Program-made: the position numbers and the translations under genes
Shown: in pieces, positions 1 through 7,832 of the stretch
Layout of the letters: each line of letters starts with the position of its first letter
How positions within the stretch are numbered: position 1 is the first letter of the stretch
The notes under the pieces: generated by a model
Databases searched by the model: none
Told to the model about the DNA's origin: nothing
What the model saw: the letters and a program-made list of their open reading frames with translations, nothing else
DNA from: Desulfopila_A sp964446655
Lineage (GTDB): Bacteria; Desulfobacterota; Desulfobulbia; Desulfobulbales; Desulfocapsaceae
DNA length: 64,000 nucleotides
NCBI GenBank assembly: GCA_964446655.1
Contig: CAYUPL010000012.1
Location: 17,815-81,814, forward strand
Direction of reading: 5' to 3'

Positions 1-753
1 GCGCTGGGTCTTGAGCAGTTCGCTGGCCTGATACCAGAAATCATAGTTGCCGACATAGATGCGGATCTGACCGTAGTCGATATCCGCCATATGGGTACAG
101 ACCTGATTGAGGAAATGGCGGTCATGGGAGACGATGATGACGGTGTTCTGGAACCGTTCCAGAAAGCCTTCGAGCCAGATGACCGATTTCCGGTCGAGGT
201 TGTTGGTGGGTTCATCGAGCAACAGGATATCGGGATTGCCGAACAGCGCCTGGGCCAGCAGAACGCGCACCTTTTCGCCGCCCTCGAGTTCCTTCATTTT
301 TTTGTCGCGCAGCTCTTCGCCGATACCTAGTCCGCTGAGAAGAACGGCGGCCTCGGATTCCACCTCATAGCCGTTCATTTCGGCGAATTCGGCCTCGAGT
401 TCGCCGCTGCGGATGCCGTCTTCCTCGCTGAAGTCGGTTTTGGCATAGAGCGCTTCACGTTCTGCTATAATTTCGTGGAGGCGGGTATGTGCCATCAGTA
501 CCGTTGCGGCGACGGTCATGTCGTCAAAGGCGAACTGGTCCTGGTTGAGCACGGCGATGCGCTGGCCGGAGGCGACAAAAACTTCGCCGCTGTCTGGTTC
601 GAGCAGGCCCGCCAGGATCTTCAGGAAGGTGGATTTGCCGGCGCCATTGGCACCGATAAGGCCGTAGCAGTTCCCCGGGGTGAACTTGATATTGACATCT
701 TTGAATATAACGCGTTTGCCATAGGACAGGGCAATGTTTGAAGCATGTATCAT
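1..753 (-). CDS. ABC-F family ATPase (YbiT-like), 5' part
   Basis: Reading the minus strand from the ATG at 753 gives 251 uninterrupted codons that run off the left edge, so the C-terminal half is missing. Visible parts: Walker A GANGAGKST near residue 34, an ABC signature of the form LEGGEKVRVLLAQAL, Walker B PDILLLDEPTNNLD, and the H-switch IVSHDRHFL. The LDEPTNNLD form with no membrane domain is typical of ABC-F proteins, which act on the ribosome rather than in transport. The start MIHASNIALSYGKR resembles the YbiT subgroup. The exact ABC-F subgroup cannot be fixed without the second ATPase domain and the linker. Confidence 0.9.
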   Translation of the reverse strand, partial: MIHASNIALSYGKRVIFKDVNIKFTPGNCYGLIGANGAGKSTFLKILAGLLEPDSGEVFVASGQRIAVLNQDQFAFDDMTVAATVLMAHTRLHEIIAEREALYAKTDFSEEDGIRSGELEAEFAEMNGYEVESEAAVLLSGLGIGEELRDKKMKELEGGEKVRVLLAQALFGNPDILLLDEPTNNLDRKSVIWLEGFLERFQNTVIIVSHDRHFLNQVCTHMADIDYGQIRIYVGNYDFWYQASELLKTQR

Positions 754-1096
754 AACTCTCTCAAAAGTAGGGCTGCGCACGGTATAATCCCGGGAGCAGT
801 GGAAATGGGACAGATCAAGTCTCTCCCTTGTCTGGTTGTCCTGAGCGATGCTGGAGGGAAAAGCAGGGCCGATTCCAGAAACTCTGCAGGAAAAAATGCG
901 GCGGAAACTACCATGGAAGCGGAGGTAAGGCAAGGATATTCCGTGCAACCCGTATCCTGTTTCGACGCAGATATAAGACAGAGTAAACATAAAAACAAAC
1001 TATTGCACCGATCTACCCAAATATTGAAAAATTGAGAAAGAACATTGAAAAGAAATAGAAAAGGAGGTATTTTGGTGTCCTTTGAATTACCCGGGT
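754..1096. other. Intergenic region before tRNA-Pro
   Basis: About 340 bases between the start of the ABC-F gene and the tRNA. I see no convincing gene. The long minus-strand open frame here continues into the antisense of the tRNA and gives a well-known spurious peptide, so it is not called. The promoters of both flanking genes presumably lie here, but I could not pick out a convincing -35/-10 pair. Confidence 0.5.
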
Positions 1097-1173
1097 CGGG
1101 ACGTGGCTCAGTCTGGTAGAGCACAGCGTTCGGGACGCTGGGGTCGGAGGTTCGAATCCTCTCGTCCCGACCA
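1097..1173 (+). tRNA. tRNA-Pro (anticodon CGG)
   Basis: The acceptor strands CGGGACG (1097-1103) and CGTCCCG pair perfectly and are followed by an encoded ACCA end. The anticodon arm CAGCG-TTCGGGA-CGCTG gives anticodon CGG, the D arm contains GGCTCAGTCTGGTAGAGC, and the T arm contains GGTTCGAATCC. Its 3' end abuts an AT-rich accessory stretch, which fits tRNA genes being used as integration sites. Confidence 0.96.
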
Positions 1174-1698
1174 TTTGCGAGGTTTTTGGGGTCAAAACGA
1201 TGTTGGGCCAATGTTGGGTCAAAGTTGGGGCAGTTTGGCCGATATTGGGGTAGGTTATTGTCTCCCTTGATGATTCTTCTCGTTTCTTCTTTTTTTCATC
1301 CATCATAAATCAAGATTTTTCCTTCCGGTGCTCGCGGAAACCGGGAGCGATCAGGTTTGACTTGTTGACGCTTGCTTCACCTTTCAAGAAGCCGGAATCC
1401 TTTCCCGTAGCGACAACGTTTGCTGCAAGCAGATATTCCCCAAAATCGGCACCATTAAAGATCACGATTTTATTCAAAATTCTTTCATCCTTCCATTTAT
1501 ATTGCACTTCGAGACACACGGCCTAAACTGCGATATATCCTGAAAAGCTGCGTAAGGTAAAAATAAATCTTGAAATACCGGCTGTTTTCCTCTCTCAACC
1601 AAAGTAATTGTTCCAGAATGAAATCTCCCCAAAATACGGACACACACTATTAAACGTTAGCAATATAAAAAATATTCATTCAGAACAAGGAGCTCAAA
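1174..1698. other. Gene-poor stretch behind tRNA-Pro, possible integration scar
   Basis: About 525 bases with no confident gene. Just after the tRNA, bases 1200-1257 contain five closely spaced TTGGG/TTGGGG repeats. On the minus strand a 69-codon open frame (1310-1519) starts inside the first copy of a 57-bp direct repeat (1498-1554). It has no recognisable domain and may be the tail of a lost gene. No integrase is intact here and I could not find a second copy of the tRNA 3' end that would mark the far attachment site. Confidence 0.4.
1498..1554 (+). repeat. 57-bp direct repeat, copy 1
   Basis: Identical at 54 of 57 positions to 2990-3046 in the same orientation. Both copies begin with TATATTGCACTTCGAGAC and end with AAAAGCTGCGTA. 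The two copies flank the 1699-2013 gene and the mntA-hepT pair. The unit is not an inverted repeat, so it does not resemble an integron attC site. Confidence 0.9.
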
Positions 1699-2013
1699 AT
1701 GGCCATTACTGGAGTAACAGAAGAGGCATATAAAAGGTTCTTATCTAATGGCGGTTCCCTCATTTTCGAAATTGAAGGAACTGATATTGACTCAACCGGT
1801 GGTTTTGAAAAATCACCACTTATTAAACCCTATCTTCACTCTGGCTTTGAACTCAAACCATCACCAATACTTGAAGAACCAGAAAATACCGCAGTATTGT
1901 TCTTATATGGTGATTCCTGGACCAGGGTTATTGCATACACATATAAAAATGGTGGTTCAATTATCTATAAAAAATTAGAAAATGGTCGATACGAAGCAAA
2001 AGTAACTGTTTAA
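1699..2013 (+). CDS. Hypothetical protein, 104 aa
   Basis: The ORF starts after a good Shine-Dalgarno (AAGGAGCTCAAA before the ATG). The protein is soluble, with no signal peptide or membrane segment. The middle is proline- and glutamate-rich and the C-terminal half has aromatic, beta-prone sequence (GDSWTRVIAYTYKNGG). I do not recognise the family. Codon use is AT-rich, unlike the core genes on either side of the accessory region. It lies between the 57-bp direct repeats together with mntA-hepT but has its own ribosome site and about 270 bases separate it from mntA, so a functional link is only a possibility. Confidence 0.65.
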   Translation: MAITGVTEEAYKRFLSNGGSLIFEIEGTDIDSTGGFEKSPLIKPYLHSGFELKPSPILEEPENTAVLFLYGDSWTRVIAYTYKNGGSIIYKKLENGRYEAKVTV

Positions 2014-2187
2014 AATAAAATATATTTTTGCTAACAAATTGTTCCACTAGACTCGCTGAAGATCGCCGGTGAACTCCGCGTCGAAATAAACCACTCTGCG
2101 GAAAAGACCTCGCCAACCTTAAGTCTATCTCCCCTTTTTCCATTTCCCTCATAGTCGGTTAATATAGTGGACTAAACTGTTACTACC

Positions 2188-2216
2188 TTGAATATACCAC
2201 ACAATTCTGATATGAT
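2188..2216 (+). promoter_or_regulatory. Sigma-70 promoter of mntA-hepT
   Basis: TTGAAT (2188-2193), a 17-base spacer and TATGAT (2211-2216) give 5/6 matches at -35 and 5/6 at -10. It lies about 70 bases upstream of mntA in the right orientation. Confidence 0.6.
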
Positions 2217-2284
2217 AAGGCGATATAGAGCGTGACTCAGGACTCAGAAAAATATCGGATTCTGTATTTGTTTGCTCATTTCCT

Positions 2285-2596
2285 ATGGAGTATAGAGTGG
2301 CAACCATAAATAAACAGGAAATTATTACGATTTTGCAGGAGTATAAAGCATTACATGCCAAACGGTATAGAATTGAGGCGATGGGTGTTTTCGGCTCCGC
2401 GGCACGAGATGACTTTCAGGAAGCAAGTGATGTAGATGTCGTTCTTCGTATTTCCGAACCGGACCTCTTCATTCTTGCCGGCATAAAAAATGATCTCGAA
2501 GAAAAATTTCACCGTCAAGTCGATCTCATCACATACAGGGAAAACATGAACAAATTTCTTAAGCAGAGAATAGATTCAGAGGCCCTTTATGTATGA
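2285..2596 (+). CDS. mntA: MntA-type minimal nucleotidyltransferase antitoxin
   Basis: A 103-residue protein of the MNT (nucleotidyltransferase fold) family. The active-site pattern is visible: GSAAR at 37-41, then SDVDVV at 48-53 with the two metal aspartates D49 and D51, and a third acidic residue at D80 in RQVDLI. In the MntA/HepT systems the nucleotidyltransferase adds AMP to a tyrosine of HepT and so silences it. The stop overlaps the hepT start by 8 bases, which is typical of a coupled toxin-antitoxin operon. The start is uncertain: GTG at 2297, 6 bases behind a GGAG, is an alternative to the ATG at 2285. Confidence 0.9.
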   Translation: MEYRVATINKQEIITILQEYKALHAKRYRIEAMGVFGSAARDDFQEASDVDVVLRISEPDLFILAGIKNDLEEKFHRQVDLITYRENMNKFLKQRIDSEALYV

Positions 2597-2966
2597 CAGA
2601 GAGCTTTGCTGGGAGGTGTTACATCAAATCCAAGACGCTGCCATAAAGGTCGTGTCTCGATTCGAAGCTATACATGAGGCGTCAGACTTCACCTATAGTT
2701 CAGCCGGTATGGAGAAGATGGATGCAATTTGTATGATGCTGATTGTCATTGGAGAATCTTTAAAAAAACTCGACAACCTCACTGATGGTGATCTTTTGCG
2801 ACACTACCCGGAAGTTGATTGGGGAAAAGCAAAGGGAATGCGCGATATAATTTCTCACCACTATGGTGATATCGATCCAGAGACCATATTTTTCACCTGT
2901 AAAAGAAAAATCCCTCAACTTCTCGAAACGGTACAAAAAATGATAGAGGAGCATTCCAGTGCCTAA
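2589..2966 (+). CDS. hepT: HepT-type HEPN RNase toxin
   Basis: A 125-residue all-helical HEPN (DUF86) protein. The catalytic motif RX4HXY is intact as RDIISHHY, with R85, H90 and Y92. In characterised HepT proteins the arginine and histidine form the RNase site at the dimer interface and the tyrosine is the residue AMPylated by MntA, so both the toxin and its control residue appear functional. It overlaps mntA by 8 bases and is read from the same promoter. The second 57-bp direct repeat starts 23 bases after the stop. Confidence 0.92.
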   Translation: MYDRELCWEVLHQIQDAAIKVVSRFEAIHEASDFTYSSAGMEKMDAICMMLIVIGESLKKLDNLTDGDLLRHYPEVDWGKAKGMRDIISHHYGDIDPETIFFTCKRKIPQLLETVQKMIEEHSSA

Positions 2967-2989
2967 CCACGATTTTTATTCCTTTGAGT

Positions 2990-3046
2990 TATATTGCACT
3001 TCGAGACGCGCGGCCTAAACTGCGATATATCTTGAAAAGCTGCGTA
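2990..3046 (+). repeat. 57-bp direct repeat, copy 2
   Basis: Second copy of the repeat at 1498-1554, same orientation, three mismatches. The bases before it (CACGATTTTTATTC) also resemble those before copy 1, with a short deletion, so the homologous block is slightly longer than the 57 bases counted. The 1.49-kb segment between the copies carries one unknown gene and mntA-hepT. Confidence 0.9.
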
Positions 3047-3165
3047 GCAAGACCCTAACATTAATCTCTTGTCATAGTTAGTGTTGCGTTTTGGCTATTC
3101 TGGCGAAGAAATATGAAATTTTCACGACATAGGAGATTAAATCGGGAAAAAATGAAGGAAAAAAT

Positions 3166-3537
3166 ATGAACATTTCAATCGATGAAAATGTGATTTTTTT
3201 CAGAATAAATAAATTGTACAGGGGCAATATGACTCCTAGTGAGCTATATGAAACCACAAGAGGGGTGTGGAGAATTGGAAAAAGACGTGAATTGGCAAAT
3301 TACGCCTTCAGTGTTTATAAAAACGAAATAATTGAAGTATTCAAAATAATAAAATGGTTTCCAGCAGGAACACTAAAATATAATACAAGATCAAAGGAAT
3401 CCATAGATAGAGAGGGCCGATGGGAATTTGAAGGAGAGTTAGCTGAACAACCAATAAGAAATAAATATATTGGAAAGTCAATTGAGGAATTTGTTAGTCG
3501 AAGGGCTCAAAATCCTGCCATTTACCACAATTGTTAG
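3166..3537 (+). CDS. Conserved hypothetical protein, 123 aa
   Basis: Good ribosome site (AAGGAAAAAAT before the ATG). The sequence has a recognisable pattern: MTPSELYETTRGVW, a basic RRELANYAFSVY stretch, EVFKIIKWFPAG, a GRWEFEG element and a C-terminal NPAIYHNC. I recall similar proteins scattered through bacterial genomes, often in defence or mobile neighbourhoods, but I cannot give a named family or activity. The aromatic residues suggest a small alpha/beta ligand-binding fold. It sits right behind direct-repeat copy 2 in AT-rich DNA and was probably acquired horizontally. Confidence 0.7.
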   Translation: MNISIDENVIFFRINKLYRGNMTPSELYETTRGVWRIGKRRELANYAFSVYKNEIIEVFKIIKWFPAGTLKYNTRSKESIDREGRWEFEGELAEQPIRNKYIGKSIEEFVSRRAQNPAIYHNC

Positions 3538-3593
3538 AACAATTCCATACTGTGTCCCCAATTAACCGGGCTAAATTTATTTGAAAGAAAAGC

Positions 3594-4130
3594 ATGAATC
3601 ACAAAACTCTCAATGCAAACAACCGAGACGAAGTAACAAATCTTTTCAGGTCGGTTTTCACATCTTCAGAGGGAGAAAAAGAAGGGAAGCTGATTGGCAA
3701 TCTTGTCTCGGAACTATCCTCAGAAATCGATAATCAGAACATTATCTGTTTTGGTATATATCTAGAAAAATCAATCGTTGGATCGGTTTTCTTTACTCGC
3801 CTTCAATTCAAAGAGGCTGTCCAGGTTTACATGCTTGCGCCTGTTGCTGTTGACACAGAGCATCAAGGAAAAGGAGTCGGACAGATCCTTATCAATTATG
3901 GTCTTAATGAGCTGAAAAATCGATCTGTGTCTGTCGTTATCACATATGGTGATCCGTCTTTTTACTCTAAAGTGGGCTTTCGAGCTCTGTCGGAAAATGT
4001 CATTCAAGCTCCGATGAATCTTTCAATGCCACAAGGTTGGTTGGGCCAGTCGTTAACTGGAGAGCCAGTTCCGACTATCAAAGAACGTCCTAAATGCGTT
4101 AAGGCATTCAATGATCCGGCCTATTGGTAA
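3594..4130 (+). CDS. GNAT family N-acetyltransferase (YhbS-like)
   Basis: 178 residues with the GNAT fold. Motif A, the acetyl-CoA pyrophosphate loop, appears as VAVDTEHQGKGVGQILI (Q/RxxGxG/A form). The preceding strand reads MLAPVAVD, and a later YGDPSFYSKVGF matches the YhbS subgroup signature (GDPxYYxxFGF). The substrate is unknown: YhbS-like enzymes are usually annotated only as predicted acetyltransferases. It stands alone in the accessory region with only a weak purine-rich ribosome site. Confidence 0.85.
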   Translation: MNHKTLNANNRDEVTNLFRSVFTSSEGEKEGKLIGNLVSELSSEIDNQNIICFGIYLEKSIVGSVFFTRLQFKEAVQVYMLAPVAVDTEHQGKGVGQILINYGLNELKNRSVSVVITYGDPSFYSKVGFRALSENVIQAPMNLSMPQGWLGQSLTGEPVPTIKERPKCVKAFNDPAYW

Positions 4131-4474
4131 TTTTAATTACAGATACTGCAGTGAAAGCATTTGCCGCCGCTATCGGCGCAGATGAAAAAATGCACCTGCA
4201 TTTTGTCGGTGTTGCTCTGCTTGACGGCCTGTAAATATCCCCGAGCCTTGGATAAAAAGGAATTTAGGGAAAAATCAGGATTGACGTATCACCCGCTGAA
4301 CCTGCCGCCGCTCCACCACAAGGCTTGCATTGATCAGGTCAAACGGGTCCTCGCCGTGCATCGGTTCTGCTGTCTGCTTGTTTAAAATATGTATAACCTT
4401 GCAGACATGTTTGCTCTCAAAATCTCTGCATTTCGCCTCATGTCGAGTCATCAATGACCCCATTTAATCCCAAC
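4131..4474. other. Gene remnants between acetyltransferase and abrB-vapC
   Basis: About 345 bases with no intact gene. On the minus strand a 62-codon frame (4275-4463) and, in another frame, a cysteine-rich tail ending at about 4133 (CADSGGKCFHCSICN) look like pieces of one or two decayed genes. The plus-strand frame at 4161-4385 begins like a lipoprotein leader but has no plausible mature domain. None is recognised and I call none of them functional. Confidence 0.35.
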
Positions 4475-4503
4475 TTGACATCTTTTCGTGAAAATCTTAC
4501 AAT
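4475..4503 (+). promoter_or_regulatory. Sigma-70 promoter of abrB-vapC
   Basis: Perfect -35 TTGACA (4475-4480), 17-base spacer, -10 TACAAT (4498-4503). The start codon of the antitoxin lies about 30 bases downstream behind AAAAGGAGAATGTC. This is one of the best sigma-70 promoters in the window. Confidence 0.75.
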
Positions 4504-4534
4504 AAGCTGATCGATTCATAAAAAGGAGAATGTC

Positions 4535-4744
4535 ATGCAGACGACTATATCCAGTAAATATCAAGTTGTCATTCCCAAACCGGTCAGAGAGCACCTTAAC
4601 CTCAAGCCGAAACAAAAACTGACGGTTATAGAAAAAGACAGAATGCTCATCCTCATTCCCCCCGTCTCTCTTGATGAGTTACGAGGCATTGCCGCCGGTG
4701 CCCGCACCGATGATTACCGAGACAAAAAGGACCGCATCATATGA
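4535..4744 (+). CDS. AbrB/MazE-type antitoxin
   Basis: 69 residues with the swapped-hairpin AbrB DNA-binding fold at the N-terminus: TISSKYQVVIPKPVREHL, then LKPKQKLTVIEKD. The C-terminal part (DELRGIAAGA) is the usual toxin-binding tail. Its stop overlaps the start of the PIN toxin by 4 bases (ATGA), so the two are translationally coupled. Proteins of this kind bind their own promoter and neutralise the partner VapC-type RNase. Strong Shine-Dalgarno and promoter are present. Confidence 0.9.
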   Translation: MQTTISSKYQVVIPKPVREHLNLKPKQKLTVIEKDRMLILIPPVSLDELRGIAAGARTDDYRDKKDRII

Positions 4745-5115
4745 TTATTGTCGACTCTTGTGGTTGGCTGGAATGGTTTACCGACGGCAAGCTGGCCAAC
4801 GCATATAGAGAGCATCTTACGGTGTCTGACAACATCCTGATGCCGACAATCATACTTTACGAGGTCTATAAGGTACTAAAGAGAGAGGTTGGTGAAGAAA
4901 AGGCTCTGCTTGCTGCCGGATATATGAAAAACTCTCGGGTGGTCTCTCTTGATGCCACCCTGGCGTTTGCAGCTGCGGATATCGCCCTGCATGAAAAATT
5001 AGCCATGGCAGATGCCATTATCGTGGCGATATCACGATCCCATAATTGTAAAATCATCTCTTCCGATGTTGATCTCAAAAATCAAGTCAACGTGAATTAC
5101 ATCCCGAAAAAATAA
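4741..5115 (+). CDS. vapC: VapC-type PIN domain toxin
   Basis: 124-residue PIN domain, predicted Mg-dependent endoribonuclease. The acidic residues are in place: D5 in IVDSCGWLEWF, E41 in ILYEVYK, and the later pair in KLAMADAIIVAISR and ISSDVDL. The length is normal for VapC and the gene is intact. It overlaps the antitoxin by 4 bases. The target RNA cannot be told from sequence. Confidence 0.92.
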   Translation: MIIVDSCGWLEWFTDGKLANAYREHLTVSDNILMPTIILYEVYKVLKREVGEEKALLAAGYMKNSRVVSLDATLAFAAADIALHEKLAMADAIIVAISRSHNCKIISSDVDLKNQVNVNYIPKK

Positions 5116-5260
5116 GAAAATTGTTGGGACAGTAGATAGAATTATTGTGACGTGGCCTTTGCTTTCTATGCAATGAGGTATCCGGGCCAGACAGGGGCTG
5201 ATGACCAGCAAATTATGTGGCGGCAGGATAGTCGTCGCCGCGAGCCGTCTTCATTTTATC

Positions 5261-6178
5261 ATGAAAAAGCGAGATCAAAAGGTGGGCTCGAAAACAGTGT
5301 TCGTGGTCCTGGCGGCGCTGTGCTGGGGTGTATCAGGCGGGATCGGCGGTATTCTTATGGCCGGTGGCTGGGATGCCTTTGTGGTCTCATTCTACCGGGG
5401 TGCCATCGGCCTGCTCTTTGTTCTGGTCTGGTTGATGTTGCGGCCGGGCGGCAGTGGGCTGGCAAATCGCCGTTTATGGTTCTGGTCGGTGATTGCCGGT
5501 GTCGGCGTAGCAGGCAACTTTGCCTTCTATTTCGTCAGCATCGCCCAGGGAAGTGTGGCGGTTGCGGCTACCTTGATGTACTGCGCACCCGTGTTCGTGT
5601 ACCTCGTCTCATTCGCACTCAAACTTGAAAGCCCTACCGCACTGAAGTGGGCTGCGATTGCGGTGGTAATGCTTGGGATAGTGTTGCTTACCCGAATTTA
5701 CGACATCGGTGCGAGTACTGTTACGCCAATTGGTGTGGGCGCCGGGCTGCTTGCCGGACTATCCTATGCGATATTCATTTTCGGCTTCAAGTATGCGGCG
5801 TCGCACGGCAGCCCGCCGGCCATTCTCTCCATAGCGTTTGCTGTACTTGCCATCATCCTTATCCGGCCGAGTGATGCCGACCAGACCATTGCCGCCTTGA
5901 GTACACCGGATTGGCCACTGTTCGTAGGGCTGGGTGTGCTCGGCGCAGGCTTGTCGTTCATTCTTTATGTCATCGGCTTGAGTCATACTACGCCAACCGT
6001 GGCCTCAATTGCGGCAATGGTCGAACCGGTCACCGCGTCGCTGTTCGGTGTCGTGGTTCTAAACGAAAATCTGGCTGGTCTGCAAATTTTAGGTATGGGT
6101 CTGATACTACTAACAGTGACCGCGTTAAGCGTCTCTTCGAGATCGGGACGGCCACCTTCCGATGGAATACCTCGCTGA
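5261..6178 (+). CDS. DMT superfamily EamA-type transporter
   Basis: 305 residues with about ten hydrophobic segments arranged as two EamA repeats. The first begins LAALCWGVSGGIGG, the second near VGAGLLAGLSYAIFIFGFKYA, which is the usual tandem architecture of drug/metabolite exporters. I chose the ATG at 5261, giving a short basic leader before the first membrane segment, over an upstream ATG at 5201 whose extension has no membrane character. Substrate is unknown; relatives export amino acids, nucleosides or small metabolites. GC content is higher than in the preceding toxin-antitoxin genes. Confidence 0.9.
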   Translation: MKKRDQKVGSKTVFVVLAALCWGVSGGIGGILMAGGWDAFVVSFYRGAIGLLFVLVWLMLRPGGSGLANRRLWFWSVIAGVGVAGNFAFYFVSIAQGSVAVAATLMYCAPVFVYLVSFALKLESPTALKWAAIAVVMLGIVLLTRIYDIGASTVTPIGVGAGLLAGLSYAIFIFGFKYAASHGSPPAILSIAFAVLAIILIRPSDADQTIAALSTPDWPLFVGLGVLGAGLSFILYVIGLSHTTPTVASIAAMVEPVTASLFGVVVLNENLAGLQILGMGLILLTVTALSVSSRSGRPPSDGIPR

Positions 6179-6352
6179 TTCAAGTGCAGGTCACTCAGAC
6201 CAAACAGGGATCGGGAACAGAAGTTGATACCTTTCATTTTAAAGAGATCCTGCAGAAAATGTCCGCAGGGTTGATGCAGCGACGGAAAACGGAGGACTGC
6301 CATTTACTAACGGTGTTAACCGGATTTCTGATATAATAGCGGAGGCATCGAA

Positions 6353-6790
6353 TTATCCCTGAATCCGTTCCCGGATACGGATAACCTCGTTTTCCTGTTG
6401 CAGAAAGGTGTCGAGAATCAGCGGATCGAAAAAGGTTCCCCTCCCTTCCTTGAGGATTTGAAACGCTCTTTTGTGGGAATAGGCGGCTTTGTAACATCTT
6501 GTGCTTGTCAGAGCATCATATATATCAGCTATCATCATGATCCTGCCGGACAGAGGGATTTTTTCGTCTGCCAGTCCCAGAGGATATCCGCTGCCATCCC
6601 ATTTCTCGTGATGGCTTGCTGCAATTTCAGAGGCCAGTTCCAGAAAATTATCTTTTTCCAGCCGTTTTCCGGAATTCACCAGTATATGTCTGCCATAATC
6701 AGCGTGACGTTTCATTTCTTCAAATTCTTCATAAAAATATCGCCGCGCAAGAAAGATGGACGATTTGCCGGCTCTTCTCTGCATTTTCAA
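6353..6790 (-). pseudogene. Truncated HD-GYP phosphodiesterase fragment
   Basis: The C-terminal part of an HD-GYP domain is clear: EEFEEMKRHADYG, SHHEKWDGSGYPLGL, IPLSGRIMMIADIYDALTS and the terminal helix KEGRGTFFDPLILD. The upstream part that should carry the HD pair (LHDIGK-type) and the rest of the protein is absent: the frame before EEFEEMK reads AGKSSIFLARR, which does not match the family, and no sensor or receiver domain precedes it. I read it as a 5'-truncated, probably frameshifted relic of a cyclic-di-GMP phosphodiesterase gene. Confidence 0.75.
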
Positions 6791-6825
6791 GATCTCAAAG
6801 CAGGTATCCTGTCTGGCTGGGGAAT

Positions 6826-6921
6826 TTATTGATATTGGGCCAGGATAGCGGTGATTTGACCGGAGGAATGCAGTTTCCGCAAGGCTTTGTTGATGTGGTC
6901 CATATCATCAACGAGGGAGGA
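6826..6921 (-). pseudogene. 3' remnant of a solute-binding protein gene
   Basis: On the minus strand about 30 codons ending at 6826 read LVDDMDHINKALRKLHSSG then QITAILAQY. This is the typical end of an amino-acid-type periplasmic binding protein (PBP2 fold: last helix, then IL.KY). In-frame TGA lies directly upstream and no further PBP sequence follows, so only the tail survives. It sits 36 bases before the HD-GYP fragment, which suggests that one deletion or insertion event removed the 5' part of both. Confidence 0.55.
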
Positions 6922-7175
6922 TTTTCATTTTTTTATCCTTTATCACGCTTTTTTCAATCATACACCAATGCTGAAACCGGGGCAAGCTTGACAAAGGGGC
7001 GTTGTGTAGTGTTTGTTACCTGGGAACTGTTTTGTTCAGGAGACGGATTATCTTCCTTTCCTGGAAGAGCGGAAGGGGGTATTTTTCGCAGCGACAAATA
7101 CCTCTTCCGTGTCGGCTTCGTATGTAATCAGAAAAAATTATCCGGCCCGGCGAGGCCGGTTTATGAGAGCAGAGT

Positions 7176-7661
7176 ATGTTTGGATTTCTACAAGGAAAGA
7201 AGAAGGAGCAGGCCGAAAGTCAGGCCGATGCCATCGCCAGAGAGCTTTTTGCTCAGATTAGTGATGCTCGCGATGGGGCCAAAAGTGGCGGTATCGTTAC
7301 CGAGCAGATTTTCAATGACCGGCTTAACACCATGTTTGTGGCCGGCTATCTGATCGGTTATGTCGATCAGTATATGGAAGAGCTGGAGGTGGACGATGCG
7401 GCGAAAAAGGGTGAAGCGGAGCATATTTTGGAGACCATGTTTCCCGGCAGCGGTATGAGTTTTGTCAAAGGCAAGCTGGCGGCCAGGCAAAAGGCAGCGG
7501 CGCTTCCTGAAGACAGCGAGGTGAATCAGGACCTGGTTCTGCAGTGCAGAGGGTTTGACAAAGGCATGGCCGATGCCGAGGCGGAGGTTACGGCCCTGCG
7601 GCAGGACGAACTGCGCCGACCGGGACGGTTGAAGGAATTTCTTCTTCTGGGTGAAATATAA
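7176..7661 (+). CDS. Hypothetical protein, 161 aa
   Basis: Soluble, acidic and mostly helical, with a lysine/glutamine-rich start (MFGFLQGKKKEQ). It has no signal peptide or recognisable motif. A run near NDRLNTMFVAGYLIGYVDQYMEEL suggests packed helices. I do not recognise the family. The gene has a complete frame, reasonable codon use and its own upstream region after the decayed genes. About 85 bases downstream the methyltransferase frame begins. Confidence 0.65.
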   Translation: MFGFLQGKKKEQAESQADAIARELFAQISDARDGAKSGGIVTEQIFNDRLNTMFVAGYLIGYVDQYMEELEVDDAAKKGEAEHILETMFPGSGMSFVKGKLAARQKAAALPEDSEVNQDLVLQCRGFDKGMADAEAEVTALRQDELRRPGRLKEFLLLGEI

Positions 7662-7832
7662 ATACGCCGCAAGGCTGTGGTTGCAGCGTTTCAGCGCCTG
7701 TATTACGGCAAAGTTTTTTGCTTTTTGCTCTATGATTAGGTACTCTTGGAAGAGTACGGTTATGGTAGAGAGGAGGTATTGTATTCAGTTGACAACACAA
7801 AAAGACACCTGACTTTTTCCCTGGGAAAACAT

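Noticed and set aside
750..1306. Minus-strand open frames over tRNA-Pro
   Set aside because: They encode the antisense of the tRNA (peptides like GTRGFEPPTPASRT and RIRTSDPSVPN), a well-known annotation artefact.
1498..3046. Integron cassette with attC sites
   Set aside because: The repeated unit is not palindromic and has no GTTRRRY/RYYYAAC core pair.
4161..4385. Lipoprotein-like ORF of 74 aa
   Set aside because: The leader looks plausible but the rest has no domain, no ribosome site and lies over minus-strand remnants.
5152..5628. Plus-strand ORF overlapping the DMT transporter start
   Set aside because: Arginine-rich shadow of the real gene in another frame.
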